A stretch of 64,000 bases of DNA from RPQJ01 sp052035645 (GCA_052035645.1 JBPOHK010000027.1:62001-126000); one strand, 5' to 3'. Positions 36,359 through 45,554 are shown, counted from the first letter of the stretch. Notes: a model not told the origin generated them from the letters alone. Numbers and translations: made by a program.

Positions 36359-37387
36359 ATGGACACCGATTGCATGCCGCCCCGACGCCATCGATGGCCT
36401 CACGCGCTGGCGCTGGCCGCCGGGTGCGCTGCCGCGGCGCTGCTCGGCGGCTGCGTCAGCGGCATCCGCTCGAGCCGGCTCGAGGCGGGCAAGGCGGCGG
36501 ACGCGGGACTCGTCTATTTCCTGCCCGATCGCGACGTCGTCGTCACCGTCGTCTCCGTAAAGGACAAGGGCAGCGAGCTCACGGTCGCGGCGTCCGACGC
36601 GATGCCGGATCCGAAGGCGGCATATCTCGCGACGATCCCGCGCAATCACACCGGGACCGTCGACAGCACGCTGGCGGTCAACGACAGGGGCCTGCTGGAC
36701 TCGGACAGCTCCACGTCGGTGACCTCGTCAGTGGCGGACATCCTCTCGAAGCTGGCGGTTGCCAGGGACCTGCCCTTCCGCGGCGCGGAACGGACCGACC
36801 CGAAGGTCGATTGCAGCCTGCCAGGCACCTACCGCGTGACCGTCCCGCTCGGGGAACTGCCGGCCGAACCGGTGGAGTTCTGCGACTACCGGATCGAGGT
36901 GCAGCCCAGTCCGGCCCGGGCCGATCTCCCGCTGAGCGTCGTGAACGCCGACGGCAAGGCGCAGCCCGGGCTGTTCTACCGGATTCCCGTGCCCTACGAC
37001 GTGACGCTGACCGGGCACGGCAGCAGGCGCACCTACGTCGTCCTGTCGCCCACCGGATCACCGACCTACTTCCTGCCGCTGGCCGGCAGCACCTTCGCCG
37101 CCAGTGCCGGGACGCTCGGCTTCAGGGACGGCGTGCCGACCAGGTACCGGCAGAACATCGGCAACGAGACCGTCGGGCTGCTGTCCATTCCGGCAACGGT
37201 GCTGCAGAACTACTTCGCGGCCGTGGGCGCCATGTTCACCGTCAGGAAGGACGCGGGCGACAAGGAAGCGGCGTACCTGAACCAGCTCAACACGCTCGCC
37301 GTCAGCGAGGCGCGTCGCGCTGCGTGCGCAAAGGTGGCCGCCGAGTCGAGCGACGTCGAGGAGATCAAGAAGGCCTGCAGCAACTAG
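36359..37387 (+). CDS. Uncharacterised lipoprotein
   Basis: Predicted lipoprotein of 342 residues (signal sequence ending ALLGGC). The mature protein begins VSGIRSSRLEAG, then AGLVYFLPDRDVVVTVVSV, and later has CDYRIEVQPSPARADLPLSVV and YFLPLAGSTFAASAGTLGF, all consistent with beta-rich periplasmic domains. No known family comes to mind. The ATG at 36359 follows AGGGAG at a good distance. It diverges from the protease-nuclease cassette across a 238-base gap containing a long dyad and converges on the DMT exporter gene. Whether it belongs to the cassette is unclear. Confidence 0.7.
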   Translation: MDTDCMPPRRHRWPHALALAAGCAAAALLGGCVSGIRSSRLEAGKAADAGLVYFLPDRDVVVTVVSVKDKGSELTVAASDAMPDPKAAYLATIPRNHTGTVDSTLAVNDRGLLDSDSSTSVTSSVADILSKLAVARDLPFRGAERTDPKVDCSLPGTYRVTVPLGELPAEPVEFCDYRIEVQPSPARADLPLSVVNADGKAQPGLFYRIPVPYDVTLTGHGSRRTYVVLSPTGSPTYFLPLAGSTFAASAGTLGFRDGVPTRYRQNIGNETVGLLSIPATVLQNYFAAVGAMFTVRKDAGDKEAAYLNQLNTLAVSEARRAACAKVAAESSDVEEIKKACSN

Positions 37388-37400
37388 CGCGCGGCCCCGC

Positions 37401-38303
37401 TCATCGCTCGCCCTCTGGCGCCGGGCGGGCCGGTCCCTGCCGCACCAGGTGCAGGCCGCTCGCGACGATCAGCACCGCGCCCAGGAGCAGCGCGGCATCG
37501 GGCAGCACGTGCCACCAGAGCCAGTCGAACGCCAGCGCCCAGAGCAGCGCCGTGAACTCGAACGGGGCCACGGTGGCCGGCGGCGCGAGGCTGAACGACA
37601 CGGTCATCAGCAGCTGGCCCACCGCCCCGGCGATGCCGAGCAGCGCGATCCAGCCGATCTCGCCGGAGGACACCGCGATGCCGTCCGGCCAGGACGCGAC
37701 GCCCGCGCCGACCGTCAGGACCGCGACGAAGCTCAGCGTCATCGCCGCGACACCGTCGGTGCGGCCCAGCACGCGCGTCGTGACCGCGATCGCCGCGTAG
37801 CTGAGCGCCGCGAGCCCCGCGTAGAGCCCACCCGCGCCGAGCAGGCCGTCCCCGGACGGCCGCAGTGCGACGAGGACGCCGGCCATGCCGACGACGATTG
37901 CCAGCCATTGCCCGGGCCGGAGGTGTTCGCCGAGCAGCGGTGCCGACAGCAGGGCGATGAGCAGGGGCGCACCGAGGTAGACGGCGTAGGCGTTGCTCAT
38001 CGACACGAGCGACAGGGACTTCACGAACGCGCCGAGCATCGCGAGGCCGAGCAGGCCGCGCAGCAGGTGCAGAGGCCAGCGCAGCCCCCGCACCGGCCCG
38101 AGTCCGGCGCGTCCCGCCCACGCCAGCAGGATCGGCAGCGAGGTGAGGCCGCGCAGGAACACCACCTGCATGGGCGAGTGCGTCGCCGCGAGGATCTTCA
38201 TCGCCCAGTCCATCAGTGCGAAGGCGGCGACCGCCCCGAGCATCGCCGCGACGGCGAGCGTCCGGGGGTTCTGCAGTGCGATGGGGGAATGGAGGGTGCG
38301 CAC
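37401..38303 (-). CDS. EamA/DMT family transporter
   Basis: Inner-membrane drug/metabolite transporter of 300 residues with ten transmembrane helices in two EamA repeats (about 10-140 and 150-285). Repeat markers are MQVVFLRGLTSLPILLAW, NAYAVYLGAPLLIALLSAPLLGEHL and FEFTALLWALAFDWLWW. Such proteins often export amino acids or metabolites. Start is the GTG at 38303 with AAGGA before it; the open frame upstream is not protein-like. An extended -10 promoter and a TetR-type operator half lie about 100 bases upstream, linking it to the regulon described for 37-54 kb. Confidence 0.88.
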   Translation of the reverse strand: MRTLHSPIALQNPRTLAVAAMLGAVAAFALMDWAMKILAATHSPMQVVFLRGLTSLPILLAWAGRAGLGPVRGLRWPLHLLRGLLGLAMLGAFVKSLSLVSMSNAYAVYLGAPLLIALLSAPLLGEHLRPGQWLAIVVGMAGVLVALRPSGDGLLGAGGLYAGLAALSYAAIAVTTRVLGRTDGVAAMTLSFVAVLTVGAGVASWPDGIAVSSGEIGWIALLGIAGAVGQLLMTVSFSLAPPATVAPFEFTALLWALAFDWLWWHVLPDAALLLGAVLIVASGLHLVRQGPARPAPEGER

Positions 38304-38383
38304 GAGGGTCCTTCGCTGGCGGAAAACCGCGGCGCACCCGCCGGCCGCGGCCGCGCTCGGCCGGATGCGGTGGACGGCACGAA

Positions 38384-38398
38384 TTGACCGCTGGCCCA
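38384..38398. promoter_or_regulatory. Candidate TetR operator (weakest of five)
   Basis: TTGACCGCTGGCCCA, matching TTGACC-N3-GGTCAA at 10 of 12 defined positions. It sits directly downstream of the -10 of the EamA promoter, the same arrangement as at 42859-42873. The two sites share a longer block (TTGACCG..GG.C.A then TTTTATACCA). Confidence 0.5.
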
Positions 38399-38400
38399 TT

Positions 38401-38428
38401 TTTATACCACCATACGTTTTTTCGTGAA
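38401..38428 (-). promoter_or_regulatory. Extended -10 promoter for the EamA transporter
   Basis: Minus strand TTCACG (38428-38423), 16 bases, then TATAAA (38406-38401) preceded by TGG (extended -10). A TetR-like operator follows within three bases of the -10. Confidence 0.6.
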
Positions 38429-38470
38429 AGGGCGCCCGGCGACGCGCGCCCGCCGACCGGAGCCTTTGCC

Positions 38471-39508
38471 ATGCTTCTCGAGCTGCCGGATTACGACGGT
38501 CACGAGGCCGTGCACTTCTTCCACGACGCGGCGACCGGCCTGCGCTACCTCGTGGCGATCCACGACACCACGCTCGGGCCCGCGATCGGCGGCTGCCGGA
38601 TGTGGCCCTATGCCAGCTCCACCGAGGCGATCCGGGACGCCCTGCACCTCTCGCGCGGCATGACGTACAAGGCCGCCCTGGCCGGCGTGCCCTACGGCGG
38701 CGGCAAGTCCGTCGTGATCGGCGACCCGCGCTCGGACAAGACGCCGGAGCTGCTCGCCGCGATCGGTCGCGCCGTCGAATCGCTCGGGGGCCGCTACACG
38801 ACTTCCGACGACGTCGGCATCAGCGCCGCGGACGTCGCCGCGATCGGCCGGCAGACGTCACACGCCTGCGCGCCGATGATGCCCGACGGCCGCGCGGCAC
38901 CTGCCACGGCGTACGGCACGTACCAGGGCATTCGCGCCGCGGCGGCCCATGCCTTCGGCACGCCCGCGCTCGACGGTCGCAGCGTGGCCGTGCAGGGGCT
39001 CGGTGCCGTCGGCATGCAGCTGTGCGAGTACCTGGCCGCCGACGGGGCGGTCCTTCGCGTCGCGGACACCGACGAGTCGCGGGTCGCGCAAGCGGTCCAG
39101 TGCTGGGGCGCACGGCCGGTCGCCACCGACTCGGTGCTCGAGAGCGAGGCGGACATCCTGTCTCCCTGCGCGCTCGGCTCGGTCCTGGACGAGCGGTCGA
39201 TTCCACGGCTGCGCTGCCGCGTCGTCGCGGGTGCCGCCAACAACCAGCTGGCCACCCCCGCCGACGCCGAGCGACTGCATCGGCGCGGCGTCACCTACGC
39301 TCCCGACTACGCGATCAACGTCGGGGGCCTGCTCGACCTCGTGCACGCGCTGCGCGGCACCTACGACGTGCAGGCCGTGCTGGACGACTGCCGCGGCATC
39401 TTCGAGCGCACCCGCTGGATCCTCGACCGGGCGGCCGCGCGCGACCTGCCGAGCCCGGTGGTCGCCGACGAGCTCGCCCGCTCGCGCTTCAGGCCACCGG
39501 GTCGCTGA
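38471..39508 (+). CDS. Leucine/Glu/Phe/Val dehydrogenase family protein
   Basis: NAD-dependent amino-acid dehydrogenase of 345 residues, most like leucine dehydrogenase, which interconverts branched-chain L-amino acids and 2-oxo acids. The N-terminal domain has Lys67 (GMTYKAALAG) and catalytic Lys79 (VPYGGGKSV), with TTSDDVG near 110. The Rossmann domain has VQGLGAVGMQLCEYL (about 173-187). Length is slightly under LeuDH (~364). Start is the ATG at 38471 with GGAG upstream. It diverges from the EamA gene and is followed after 42 bases by the D-serine-deaminase-like gene, so the pair may process amino acids freed by the neighbouring peptidases. Confidence 0.88.
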   Translation: MLLELPDYDGHEAVHFFHDAATGLRYLVAIHDTTLGPAIGGCRMWPYASSTEAIRDALHLSRGMTYKAALAGVPYGGGKSVVIGDPRSDKTPELLAAIGRAVESLGGRYTTSDDVGISAADVAAIGRQTSHACAPMMPDGRAAPATAYGTYQGIRAAAAHAFGTPALDGRSVAVQGLGAVGMQLCEYLAADGAVLRVADTDESRVAQAVQCWGARPVATDSVLESEADILSPCALGSVLDERSIPRLRCRVVAGAANNQLATPADAERLHRRGVTYAPDYAINVGGLLDLVHALRGTYDVQAVLDDCRGIFERTRWILDRAAARDLPSPVVADELARSRFRPPGR

Positions 39509-39550
39509 GATCACTGGTGGCGGCGAGGGGCCCGGCGGTAGCATGCCCCG

Positions 39551-40861
39551 GTGCCAGCCCTGCCTCGCCTTCCCGCCCTCGACGACTGGATCGTCGACGA
39601 CACCGTCAAGGGCTATCCCGGCGGCGCACCGCCGCGGCCGCTGCGCGAGCTGGCGCGTTGCGGCTGGAACGTCCTGCGCCAGGACCTGCCGTTTCCCGTC
39701 GCCGTCCTGAAGGCCTCCGCGCTCGACGCGAACCGGGCGTGGATGCGCGCGTTCCTCGCGGCGACCGGCGTCTCGCTCGCGCCGCACGGCAAGACCACGA
39801 TGAGCCCGCAGCTGTTCCAGGCCCAGCTCGACGACGGCGCCTGGGGCCTCACCTGCGCCACCATCAGCCAGCTGCAGGTCTATCGCCGCTTCGGGATCCG
39901 GCGCGTGCTGCTGGCGAACCAGGTGGTGGGGCAGCGCAACCTGGCGTTCCTCCTCGACGAGCTCGCGCGCGACGCGGACTTCGAACCCTGCGTGCTGGTC
40001 GACTCGGTGGCCGGCGTGGCCGCACTCGTCGACGCGGCGCAGGCCCGGCGCCCCGGACGCGCGCTGCGCGTGCTGCTGGAGGTCGGCCAGGCCGGGCTGC
40101 GCACCGGCGTGCGCACGCTCGACGATGCGCGGGCCGTCCTCGGTGCCGTGGAAGCGGGCGGGCCTCACCTCGAACTGCGAGGCGTCGAGAGCTACGAGGG
40201 ACTCGTCTCCGGCGACGCCGCCGACGTGCAGGCCCGCATCGGCCGGTTGCTCGATTTCCAGATCGAGGTCGCCCGCCTCGCCGCGGCATCGCGCGCCGCT
40301 GCGGGCGCGGATCCGTTCCTGCTCACGGCCGGCGGCTCGGAGTTCTTCGACGTCGTGGCCGATCGCCTGCGCAAGGCCGACCTCGGCCGCCCCGTGCAGG
40401 TCGTGCTGCGCAGCGGCTGCTACCTCACGCAGGACCACCTGCACTACACGCGCGCGTTCGAGCGCATCCTCGCCCGCGGCCTCGGCGGCTCGCCGGTCCC
40501 GGGCGGCCTGGGCCCGGCGCTCGAGGTGTGGGGTTGCGTGCAGTCGCGCCCGGAGCCGACGCGCGCCTACGTCACCGGCGGCAAGCGCGACCTCTCCTTC
40601 GACTGGGAACTGCCGACGCCCGCGCTGTGGTACCGCGACGGCACGCACCGCGCGCCGCAGGGGATGCCGGCCGGGCACCGCGCCGTCGGCATCAACGACC
40701 AGCACCTGCACCTAGAGGTTCCCGCCGACTCGCCGCTGGCCGTCGGCGACCTCGTCGGCCTCGGCATCTCGCACCCGTGCACCACCTTCGACAAGTGGCG
40801 GCTGATCTACGTGGTGGACGACGACTACGAGGTCGTGGACGCGGTGCGGACGTTCTTCTAG
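39551..40861 (+). CDS. D-serine dehydratase/D-threonine aldolase-like PLP enzyme
   Basis: Fold-III PLP enzyme of 436 residues with the alanine-racemase-type barrel and the D-serine-dehydratase-like C-terminal domain (DSD1/amino-acid deaminase group). The PLP lysine is Lys81 in APHGKTTMSP. The C-terminal metal/His-Cys motif is HPCTTFDKW. These enzymes deaminate or cleave D-hydroxy-amino acids. The start is a GTG at 39551 with no strong Shine-Dalgarno; the N-terminus (LDDWIVDDTVKGYP) looks normal. Its TAG overlaps the TAG of the convergent ureohydrolase in the four bases CTAG. Confidence 0.88.
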   Translation: MPALPRLPALDDWIVDDTVKGYPGGAPPRPLRELARCGWNVLRQDLPFPVAVLKASALDANRAWMRAFLAATGVSLAPHGKTTMSPQLFQAQLDDGAWGLTCATISQLQVYRRFGIRRVLLANQVVGQRNLAFLLDELARDADFEPCVLVDSVAGVAALVDAAQARRPGRALRVLLEVGQAGLRTGVRTLDDARAVLGAVEAGGPHLELRGVESYEGLVSGDAADVQARIGRLLDFQIEVARLAAASRAAAGADPFLLTAGGSEFFDVVADRLRKADLGRPVQVVLRSGCYLTQDHLHYTRAFERILARGLGGSPVPGGLGPALEVWGCVQSRPEPTRAYVTGGKRDLSFDWELPTPALWYRDGTHRAPQGMPAGHRAVGINDQHLHLEVPADSPLAVGDLVGLGISHPCTTFDKWRLIYVVDDDYEVVDAVRTFF

Positions 40862-41664
40862 GTCGCGCGGCCGCGGGCCATTGCGGCGCAGAGTTCCTTG
40901 ACGAGCTTCGCCGCGAGCACCGCCGTGTGGTCGCGATCGTCGCAGGCGGGGTTGAGCTCGACCACGTCCGCACCCACCAGGCCGCGGATGCGACCGATCA
41001 CCGCGACGACCTCGCGCGACGAGAGTCCCGCCGGCTCCGGGTGCGACACGGCCGGTGCGAACGCCGGATCGAACGCGTCGAGGTCGATGCTGACGTAGAG
41101 AGGCCCGTCGTCGGGAATCGGCACGCGCTCGGGCGCGAACCCCTCCCAGGGCACGACCTCCACGCCGAAGCGCGCCGCCTGCTCGCGGTTGTGCGCGTTC
41201 CAGGTCCTGACGCCGACCTGGACGAGGCGGCGGGCCAGGCCCCGTTCCATGATCCGGGCAAAGGGGCTGGCGTGCGAACGCGGGTTGCCGCCGAAGTCGT
41301 GGTAGAGGTCCGCGTGCGCGTCGAAGTGCAGGATGTTCAGCGGACCGTGCAGGCCTGCGAGCGCCTCGACGATGGGAAAGGTCACGGAGTGGTCGCCGCC
41401 CACGCTGAGCACCGGGCCGGTGCGGGCGCGCGCCTGCACGTGGTCGCGGATCCGCTCGTGGTCCGCGTCGGTCTCGGTCAGCGGCAGGTCGCCGCCGTCG
41501 TCGATGCCGAAGTCGCAGCCGAGTTCCTCGCCGCCTTCGGTGGACCCGTTGCCGAAGTCGAGCAGCCGCTGCCAGGCCGCGCGCACGGCGGCCGGCCCGG
41601 CGGCCGCGCCGCGGCGGTAGGACGAATTGACGTCGGTCGGCAGGCCGACCCACTGGATGCGCAT
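40858..41664 (-). CDS. Ureohydrolase family protein (agmatinase/arginase/formimidoylglutamase-like)
   Basis: Binuclear manganese hydrolase of 268 residues. Metal ligands are His92 in GGDHSVTFP, Asp115, His117 and Asp119 in HFDAHADLYHDF, and Asp194 and Asp196 in SIDLDAFDP. All six are present. The family splits guanidino or formimino groups from agmatine, arginine or related compounds; the specific substrate is not readable. The ATG at 41664 has GAGG upstream. It follows the YkvI-like transporter gene by 20 bases on the same strand, so an imported substrate may be its target, transcribed from the operator-bearing promoter region at 42.8-42.9 kb. Confidence 0.9.
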   Translation of the reverse strand: MRIQWVGLPTDVNSSYRRGAAAGPAAVRAAWQRLLDFGNGSTEGGEELGCDFGIDDGGDLPLTETDADHERIRDHVQARARTGPVLSVGGDHSVTFPIVEALAGLHGPLNILHFDAHADLYHDFGGNPRSHASPFARIMERGLARRLVQVGVRTWNAHNREQAARFGVEVVPWEGFAPERVPIPDDGPLYVSIDLDAFDPAFAPAVSHPEPAGLSSREVVAVIGRIRGLVGADVVELNPACDDRDHTAVLAAKLVKELCAAMARGRAT

Positions 41665-41684
41665 CGCGGACACCTCGCCTCGCC

Positions 41685-42797
41685 TCACGGACCGGGCGTC
41701 ATCCGGGCCCGCGTCGCCGGCGGCGTGCGCCGGACGAGGCGGTTCCACAGCAGCGGCACGACGAACGTCGCGATGACGACCCAGCTCAGGGTGCCATAGC
41801 CGCGCGCCACCAGGCCAACGATGCCGATGCGGTCGGCGACGAACAGCGCGAACAGGGTGACCGCGAAGCTCGCCACGGTACGCCGCCACCGGTCGCGGCG
41901 CGGCGTGGTCGTCCGTCCGCTGAAGAGCCTCTCCGTGAAGCCCTGCAGCACGCCCACCCCGGTCTGCACCAGCGTGCCGAAGATGACCACCTGCAGCGCC
42001 ACCTCGAGCCACGGCGCGCCGAGGCGCTCGAGCAGCAGGTGCAGCGGAATGGGCGCCTGCAGCGCGGCGGGATACACCCCGAGCAGCGCGACGTACAGGC
42101 ACAGGCCGGGCAGGATCGCCACGGGACCGCACAGCAGCCCCGCCCAGAGCGAATCGCGCCGCGAACGCTGGTGACGCGCGCAGCCGAGGATCGCCGGGAT
42201 CACCGCGAGGTTGTAGCCGGCGTACTGCAGTCCGCCGACGGCCCAGTTCCGCTCGCCCGGGACCGTCGAGACCAGCGCGGCCTCGATCGGGTCGCGCAGC
42301 AGCCACAGGCCGGTCAGCAGCACCAGCGCGTACGCGAGGGTCATGGCCGCGCCCCACACGCTGAAGAACCGCTCGACGGCGTCGGCGCCGAGGTGCAGGA
42401 CCACGGTGACCGCGATCAGCAGGACGATGGCCCCGGCCAGCAGCGGCCAGCCGAGCAGGCGCGCGACGATCTCGCCGGCGGCCGCCCCGAGCACGCACAG
42501 CACCAGCACCAGGATCGCGACGTAGCACAGATCGAAGAGCCACCAGGCCCGCCCCAGCAGCTCCCGGAAGAAGCGCTGGTAGTCGTAGGCCGCGCACTCG
42601 CGGGCCAGGTCGAAGGCGAGCGCCGCGACCGCGGACCAGGCACAGGCCGTGACGACGAGTCCCGCGAGGCCCCAGCGCGGACCCGCCTGCATGAAGAACT
42701 CGACGATCTCTCGGCCGGTGGCATACCCGCCGCCGATGACGACCGACATGAAGGCGAACGAAGGCAGGCCGATGCGCTGCCAGGTGCTGGCGTCCAC
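41685..42797 (-). CDS. YkvI-like polytopic membrane transporter (APC superfamily)
   Basis: Integral membrane protein of 370 residues with about ten transmembrane segments, of the uncharacterised YkvI group related to amino-acid permeases. SVVIGGGYATGREIVEFF at the N-terminus is the group signature; LQYAGYNLAVIPAILG and VQTGVGVLQGFTERL are also typical. It probably takes up an amino acid or a related solute. The GTG at 42797 is preceded by a strong GGAGGAGGAT. The start region is shared with the divergent serine hydrolase gene and contains a candidate TetR operator whose TTGACC can serve as its -35 box (CAGTAT 18 bases on). Confidence 0.85.
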   Translation of the reverse strand: MDASTWQRIGLPSFAFMSVVIGGGYATGREIVEFFMQAGPRWGLAGLVVTACAWSAVAALAFDLARECAAYDYQRFFRELLGRAWWLFDLCYVAILVLVLCVLGAAAGEIVARLLGWPLLAGAIVLLIAVTVVLHLGADAVERFFSVWGAAMTLAYALVLLTGLWLLRDPIEAALVSTVPGERNWAVGGLQYAGYNLAVIPAILGCARHQRSRRDSLWAGLLCGPVAILPGLCLYVALLGVYPAALQAPIPLHLLLERLGAPWLEVALQVVIFGTLVQTGVGVLQGFTERLFSGRTTTPRRDRWRRTVASFAVTLFALFVADRIGIVGLVARGYGTLSWVVIATFVVPLLWNRLVRRTPPATRARMTPGP

Positions 42798-42828
42798 TGC
42801 GATCCTCCTCCCCGCACCCGGCGCCGTC

Positions 42829-42856
42829 TTGCGCCCGGACTGAATACTGGTATAAA
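42829..42856 (+). promoter_or_regulatory. Extended -10 promoter for the 42918 serine hydrolase
   Basis: TTGCGC (42829-42834), 16 bases, TATAAA (42851-42856) preceded by TGG. The TetR-type operator begins three bases after the -10. Confidence 0.6.
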
Positions 42857-42858
42857 AG

Positions 42859-42873
42859 TTGTCCGTCGGTCAA
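42859..42873. promoter_or_regulatory. Candidate TetR operator between transporter and serine hydrolase
   Basis: TTGTCCGTCGGTCAA, 11 of 12 defined positions of TTGACC-N3-GGTCAA. It lies just downstream of the serine hydrolase -10 and overlaps a possible -35 (TTGACC on the minus strand) for the YkvI-like gene, so binding could control both directions. Confidence 0.65.
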
Positions 42874-42917
42874 TTTTTCCGGGCCGCAGGTCCGCGCGGC
42901 CCTCCGGAGGTCCTTCC

Positions 42918-44330
42918 ATGCATCGTCGTGCGTTCTTCCGCTCCGCCGCCCTGCTCGTCGCCCTGCTCGCACCCGTCGTGCGGGCCGAGCCGCTGCCGGA
43001 TTCGACCCGCGCCCAGCTGGCCGCGACGGTCGCGAGCTTCTACGCGAACGCCGCGCCGCCGGCCGTGACAGTGCTCATCGACCGCAAGGGCGAGACGGTC
43101 TTCGACTTCTCCATCGGCCTCGCCGACGTGGCGGAGAAGCGTGCCGCCACCAGCGAGAGCGTGTACGCCATCGGCTCGATCACCAAGTCGTTCACCGCGC
43201 TGGCCACCCTGCAACTGGTGGACCGCGGCGTCCTCTCGCTCGACGACACCGTCGGCAAGTGGCTGCCGGACTACCAGGGCCCCGCCCGCGACGTGACGAT
43301 CGCCCGCCTGCTCGACCACACCTCCGGCATCCCGAACTACACGGACAACCGCCCGCTGTACCCGCGCCTCGAGCGCAACGGCTGGACGCGCGACGAGATG
43401 GTGGCCAACATCTCCGCCCTTCCGCTGCAGTTCGCGCCCGGAGCGCGCTGGAGCTACACGAACTCCGGCTACTACCTCCTCGGCCTGATCGTCGAGAAGG
43501 CCAGCGGCAAGGACTACTACGCCTACCTGCAGCAGAACGTGTTCGATCCGCTCGGCATGGCCCACACCTACAGCGGCGACGACACGGCGCTGGTGCCGGG
43601 GCGGGTGCGCGGCTATCGCGTGGGCAGCCAGGGGACCACGCAGGCGCCGCCGTGGCACTACCTCGTGCCGTTCTCGGCGGGCTCCCTGCTGTCGACGGCG
43701 CAGGACCTCGCGCGCTACCGGCGCGGGGTGTTCACCTCGCCGGCCTTCCCGGCGAGCCTGCGTCGCCTGCTGACCGAGGCCCGGCCCCTGGCCGACGGGA
43801 CGCCGAACCTGTACGCGCTCGGCGGCCTGATCCGCGGCAGTCTCGGCGGTCACGCCAAGCTCTCGCACTCGGGCGAGATCTTCGGCTTCCACTCGGACCA
43901 CGCCTACTATCCGGACGACGACGTCACGATCGTGGTGCTCACCAACCGCATGGGCCTGATGCCCTCGCCGGTGTCGCTCGAGCAGAAGCTCGCGCGCATC
44001 CTGTTCGGCGTGGCGGCGCCGTCGACCGCGCCCGTCAGCGTCGCGCCGCGCGAACTCGCGCGCTACGCGGGCGACTACGACATGCGGCCGTTCCTGTTCG
44101 GGCCCGAGCGCTACACGTTCGCCGTGGAGAACGGCATGCTGGCGATCAAGTTCGGCGGCGAGGAGGAACCCGGGCTGCCGCTGATCCCGGTCGGCAAGCA
44201 CCGGTTCGTTTCGGCGCTGGACGACGAGTGGACGATCGAGTTCGACGCCCCGGGCGGAAGCCAGCCCGCCCGGAGCTTCCGCATGAGCGTCGCCGACGGC
44301 GTGCTGAGCGGTTATCGCGCCACGCACTGA
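42918..44330 (+). CDS. Exported serine hydrolase of the beta-lactamase/D-aminopeptidase (class C, S12) fold
   Basis: Exported serine hydrolase of 470 residues. The signal peptide contains RRAFFRS, which resembles a Tat motif, before ALLVALLAPVVRA. Catalytic motifs are SxxK Ser87-Lys90 (SITK), YxN Tyr180-Asn182 (YTN) and HxG His317-Gly319 (HSG). A C-terminal lipocalin-like extension (from about 375, ELARYAGDYDMRPF) follows. The family includes D-aminopeptidases, esterases, beta-lactamases and MlrB-type peptidases; D-peptide or ester hydrolysis fits the neighbours. The ATG follows GGAGG. Its last 19 bases overlap the convergent P1 peptidase gene. Confidence 0.9.
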   Translation: MHRRAFFRSAALLVALLAPVVRAEPLPDSTRAQLAATVASFYANAAPPAVTVLIDRKGETVFDFSIGLADVAEKRAATSESVYAIGSITKSFTALATLQLVDRGVLSLDDTVGKWLPDYQGPARDVTIARLLDHTSGIPNYTDNRPLYPRLERNGWTRDEMVANISALPLQFAPGARWSYTNSGYYLLGLIVEKASGKDYYAYLQQNVFDPLGMAHTYSGDDTALVPGRVRGYRVGSQGTTQAPPWHYLVPFSAGSLLSTAQDLARYRRGVFTSPAFPASLRRLLTEARPLADGTPNLYALGGLIRGSLGGHAKLSHSGEIFGFHSDHAYYPDDDVTIVVLTNRMGLMPSPVSLEQKLARILFGVAAPSTAPVSVAPRELARYAGDYDMRPFLFGPERYTFAVENGMLAIKFGGEEEPGLPLIPVGKHRFVSALDDEWTIEFDAPGGSQPARSFRMSVADGVLSGYRATH

Positions 44331-45511
44331 GCCTGCGTCGAGCCGGCGGCCGGCGCCTGCAGCCGGCCGTACTTCTTCAGCGCGGCCTGCAGCCGGTCGT
44401 GCGGCAGCGCCGGGACGAAGTTGTCGTTGGCGCCGCGCATCGAGGCATTGGACACGAGCGCGTTGACGATCGCTTCCTCGGTGGCGAGGGCCGCCGCCTC
44501 GAGCAGCGGATTCATGTACAGCGGGTCGATGTACTGCGTCGAGAGGACGCCCGGCCCCTCCTCCTTCGGCACCGTGGTGGTGAAGGCCAGGAAGATGTCG
44601 CCGGAGGTCGTGCCCGAGAGGCCGCCGGTGCGCGCCATGCCGTGAGTCGCCCGCAGCGCGAGCCGGCGCAGCGCATCGGGCAGCAGCGGCGCATCCGTCG
44701 CGATGATCACGATGATCGAGCCGTCCTTGCGCGGGCCGCGCTGCGGCATCGGCTCGGCGACCTCGGTGCCGACCGGTACGCCGGCGACCGTGAGCTGCGA
44801 TCGGCCGCCGAAGTTCGCCTGCACGAGGGCGCCGACGGTGAAGCCGCCCAGGTCGGCCGGCAGCACGCGCGACGACGTGCCGATTCCGCCCTTGAACGCG
44901 AAGACCATCATGCCCGTGCCGCCGCCGACGCTGCCTTCCGCCACCGGGCCGCCGCGGGCGGCATCCATCGCCGCGAAGACATCCGACGGCTGCACGTGCT
45001 GGCCGAAGGTGTCGTTCAGGAACCCGTCGTAGGTCTCGCCGACCACCGGCAGCACGTGCGGGAACAGCCGTTCCTCGTCGTCGCCGAGCTGGCGCCGGTA
45101 CCACGCGATGACCGAGTCGCGCACCACGCCCACGCTGCCCGTGCCCGTGAGCATCACCGGCCCGCTGAATTCGCCGATCTCCTCGATCAGCGCCCGCCCG
45201 GTCAGTTCGCCCGTGCCGTTGGCCACGAACACGCCCGCCGGCACGAAGCCCTCGTACGCCCGCCCCTTCGGAAACACAGCCGTCACGCCGGTGCGCACCG
45301 GGCCCGTGCCGACTTTCAGGGCGCCCTCGCCCCTGACCAGCGTGCGATGCCCGACTTCGACACCGGCGACGTCGGTGATGGCGTTGCAAGCGCCCGGCAC
45401 GCCGTTGAACGGCACGCCGAGGTCGCGCGCGCGCGGGCCGGCGTCGGCGGTGCCCACCGAGGTCGCGAACACACCCAGGGCCAGGCAGCACAGCAGGCGG
45501 ACACGCGGCAT
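44312..45511 (-). CDS. P1 family beta-aminopeptidase (DmpA/BapA-like)
   Basis: Exported N-terminal-nucleophile aminopeptidase of 399 residues, signal peptide to about TADAG. Known relatives DmpA and BapA release N-terminal D-residues or beta-amino acids from peptides and mature by self-cleavage. The probable cleavage site and nucleophile is Gly264/Ser265 in RKDGSIIVIIATDAPLL. GGGTGMMVFAFKGGIGTSSR, VQANFGGRSQL and GLSGTTSGDIFLAF are conserved. The ATG at 45511 follows GGAGAG; an upstream ATG at 45562 would extend through the operator. It diverges from the D-aminoacylase gene across a TetR-type operator. Confidence 0.92.
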   Translation of the reverse strand: MPRVRLLCCLALGVFATSVGTADAGPRARDLGVPFNGVPGACNAITDVAGVEVGHRTLVRGEGALKVGTGPVRTGVTAVFPKGRAYEGFVPAGVFVANGTGELTGRALIEEIGEFSGPVMLTGTGSVGVVRDSVIAWYRRQLGDDEERLFPHVLPVVGETYDGFLNDTFGQHVQPSDVFAAMDAARGGPVAEGSVGGGTGMMVFAFKGGIGTSSRVLPADLGGFTVGALVQANFGGRSQLTVAGVPVGTEVAEPMPQRGPRKDGSIIVIIATDAPLLPDALRRLALRATHGMARTGGLSGTTSGDIFLAFTTTVPKEEGPGVLSTQYIDPLYMNPLLEAAALATEEAIVNALVSNASMRGANDNFVPALPHDRLQAALKKYGRLQAPAAGSTQAQCVAR

Positions 45512-45554
45512 GGCGAACTCTCCGATTGCAGGAATTTGGCTAGCGTATAGTATT

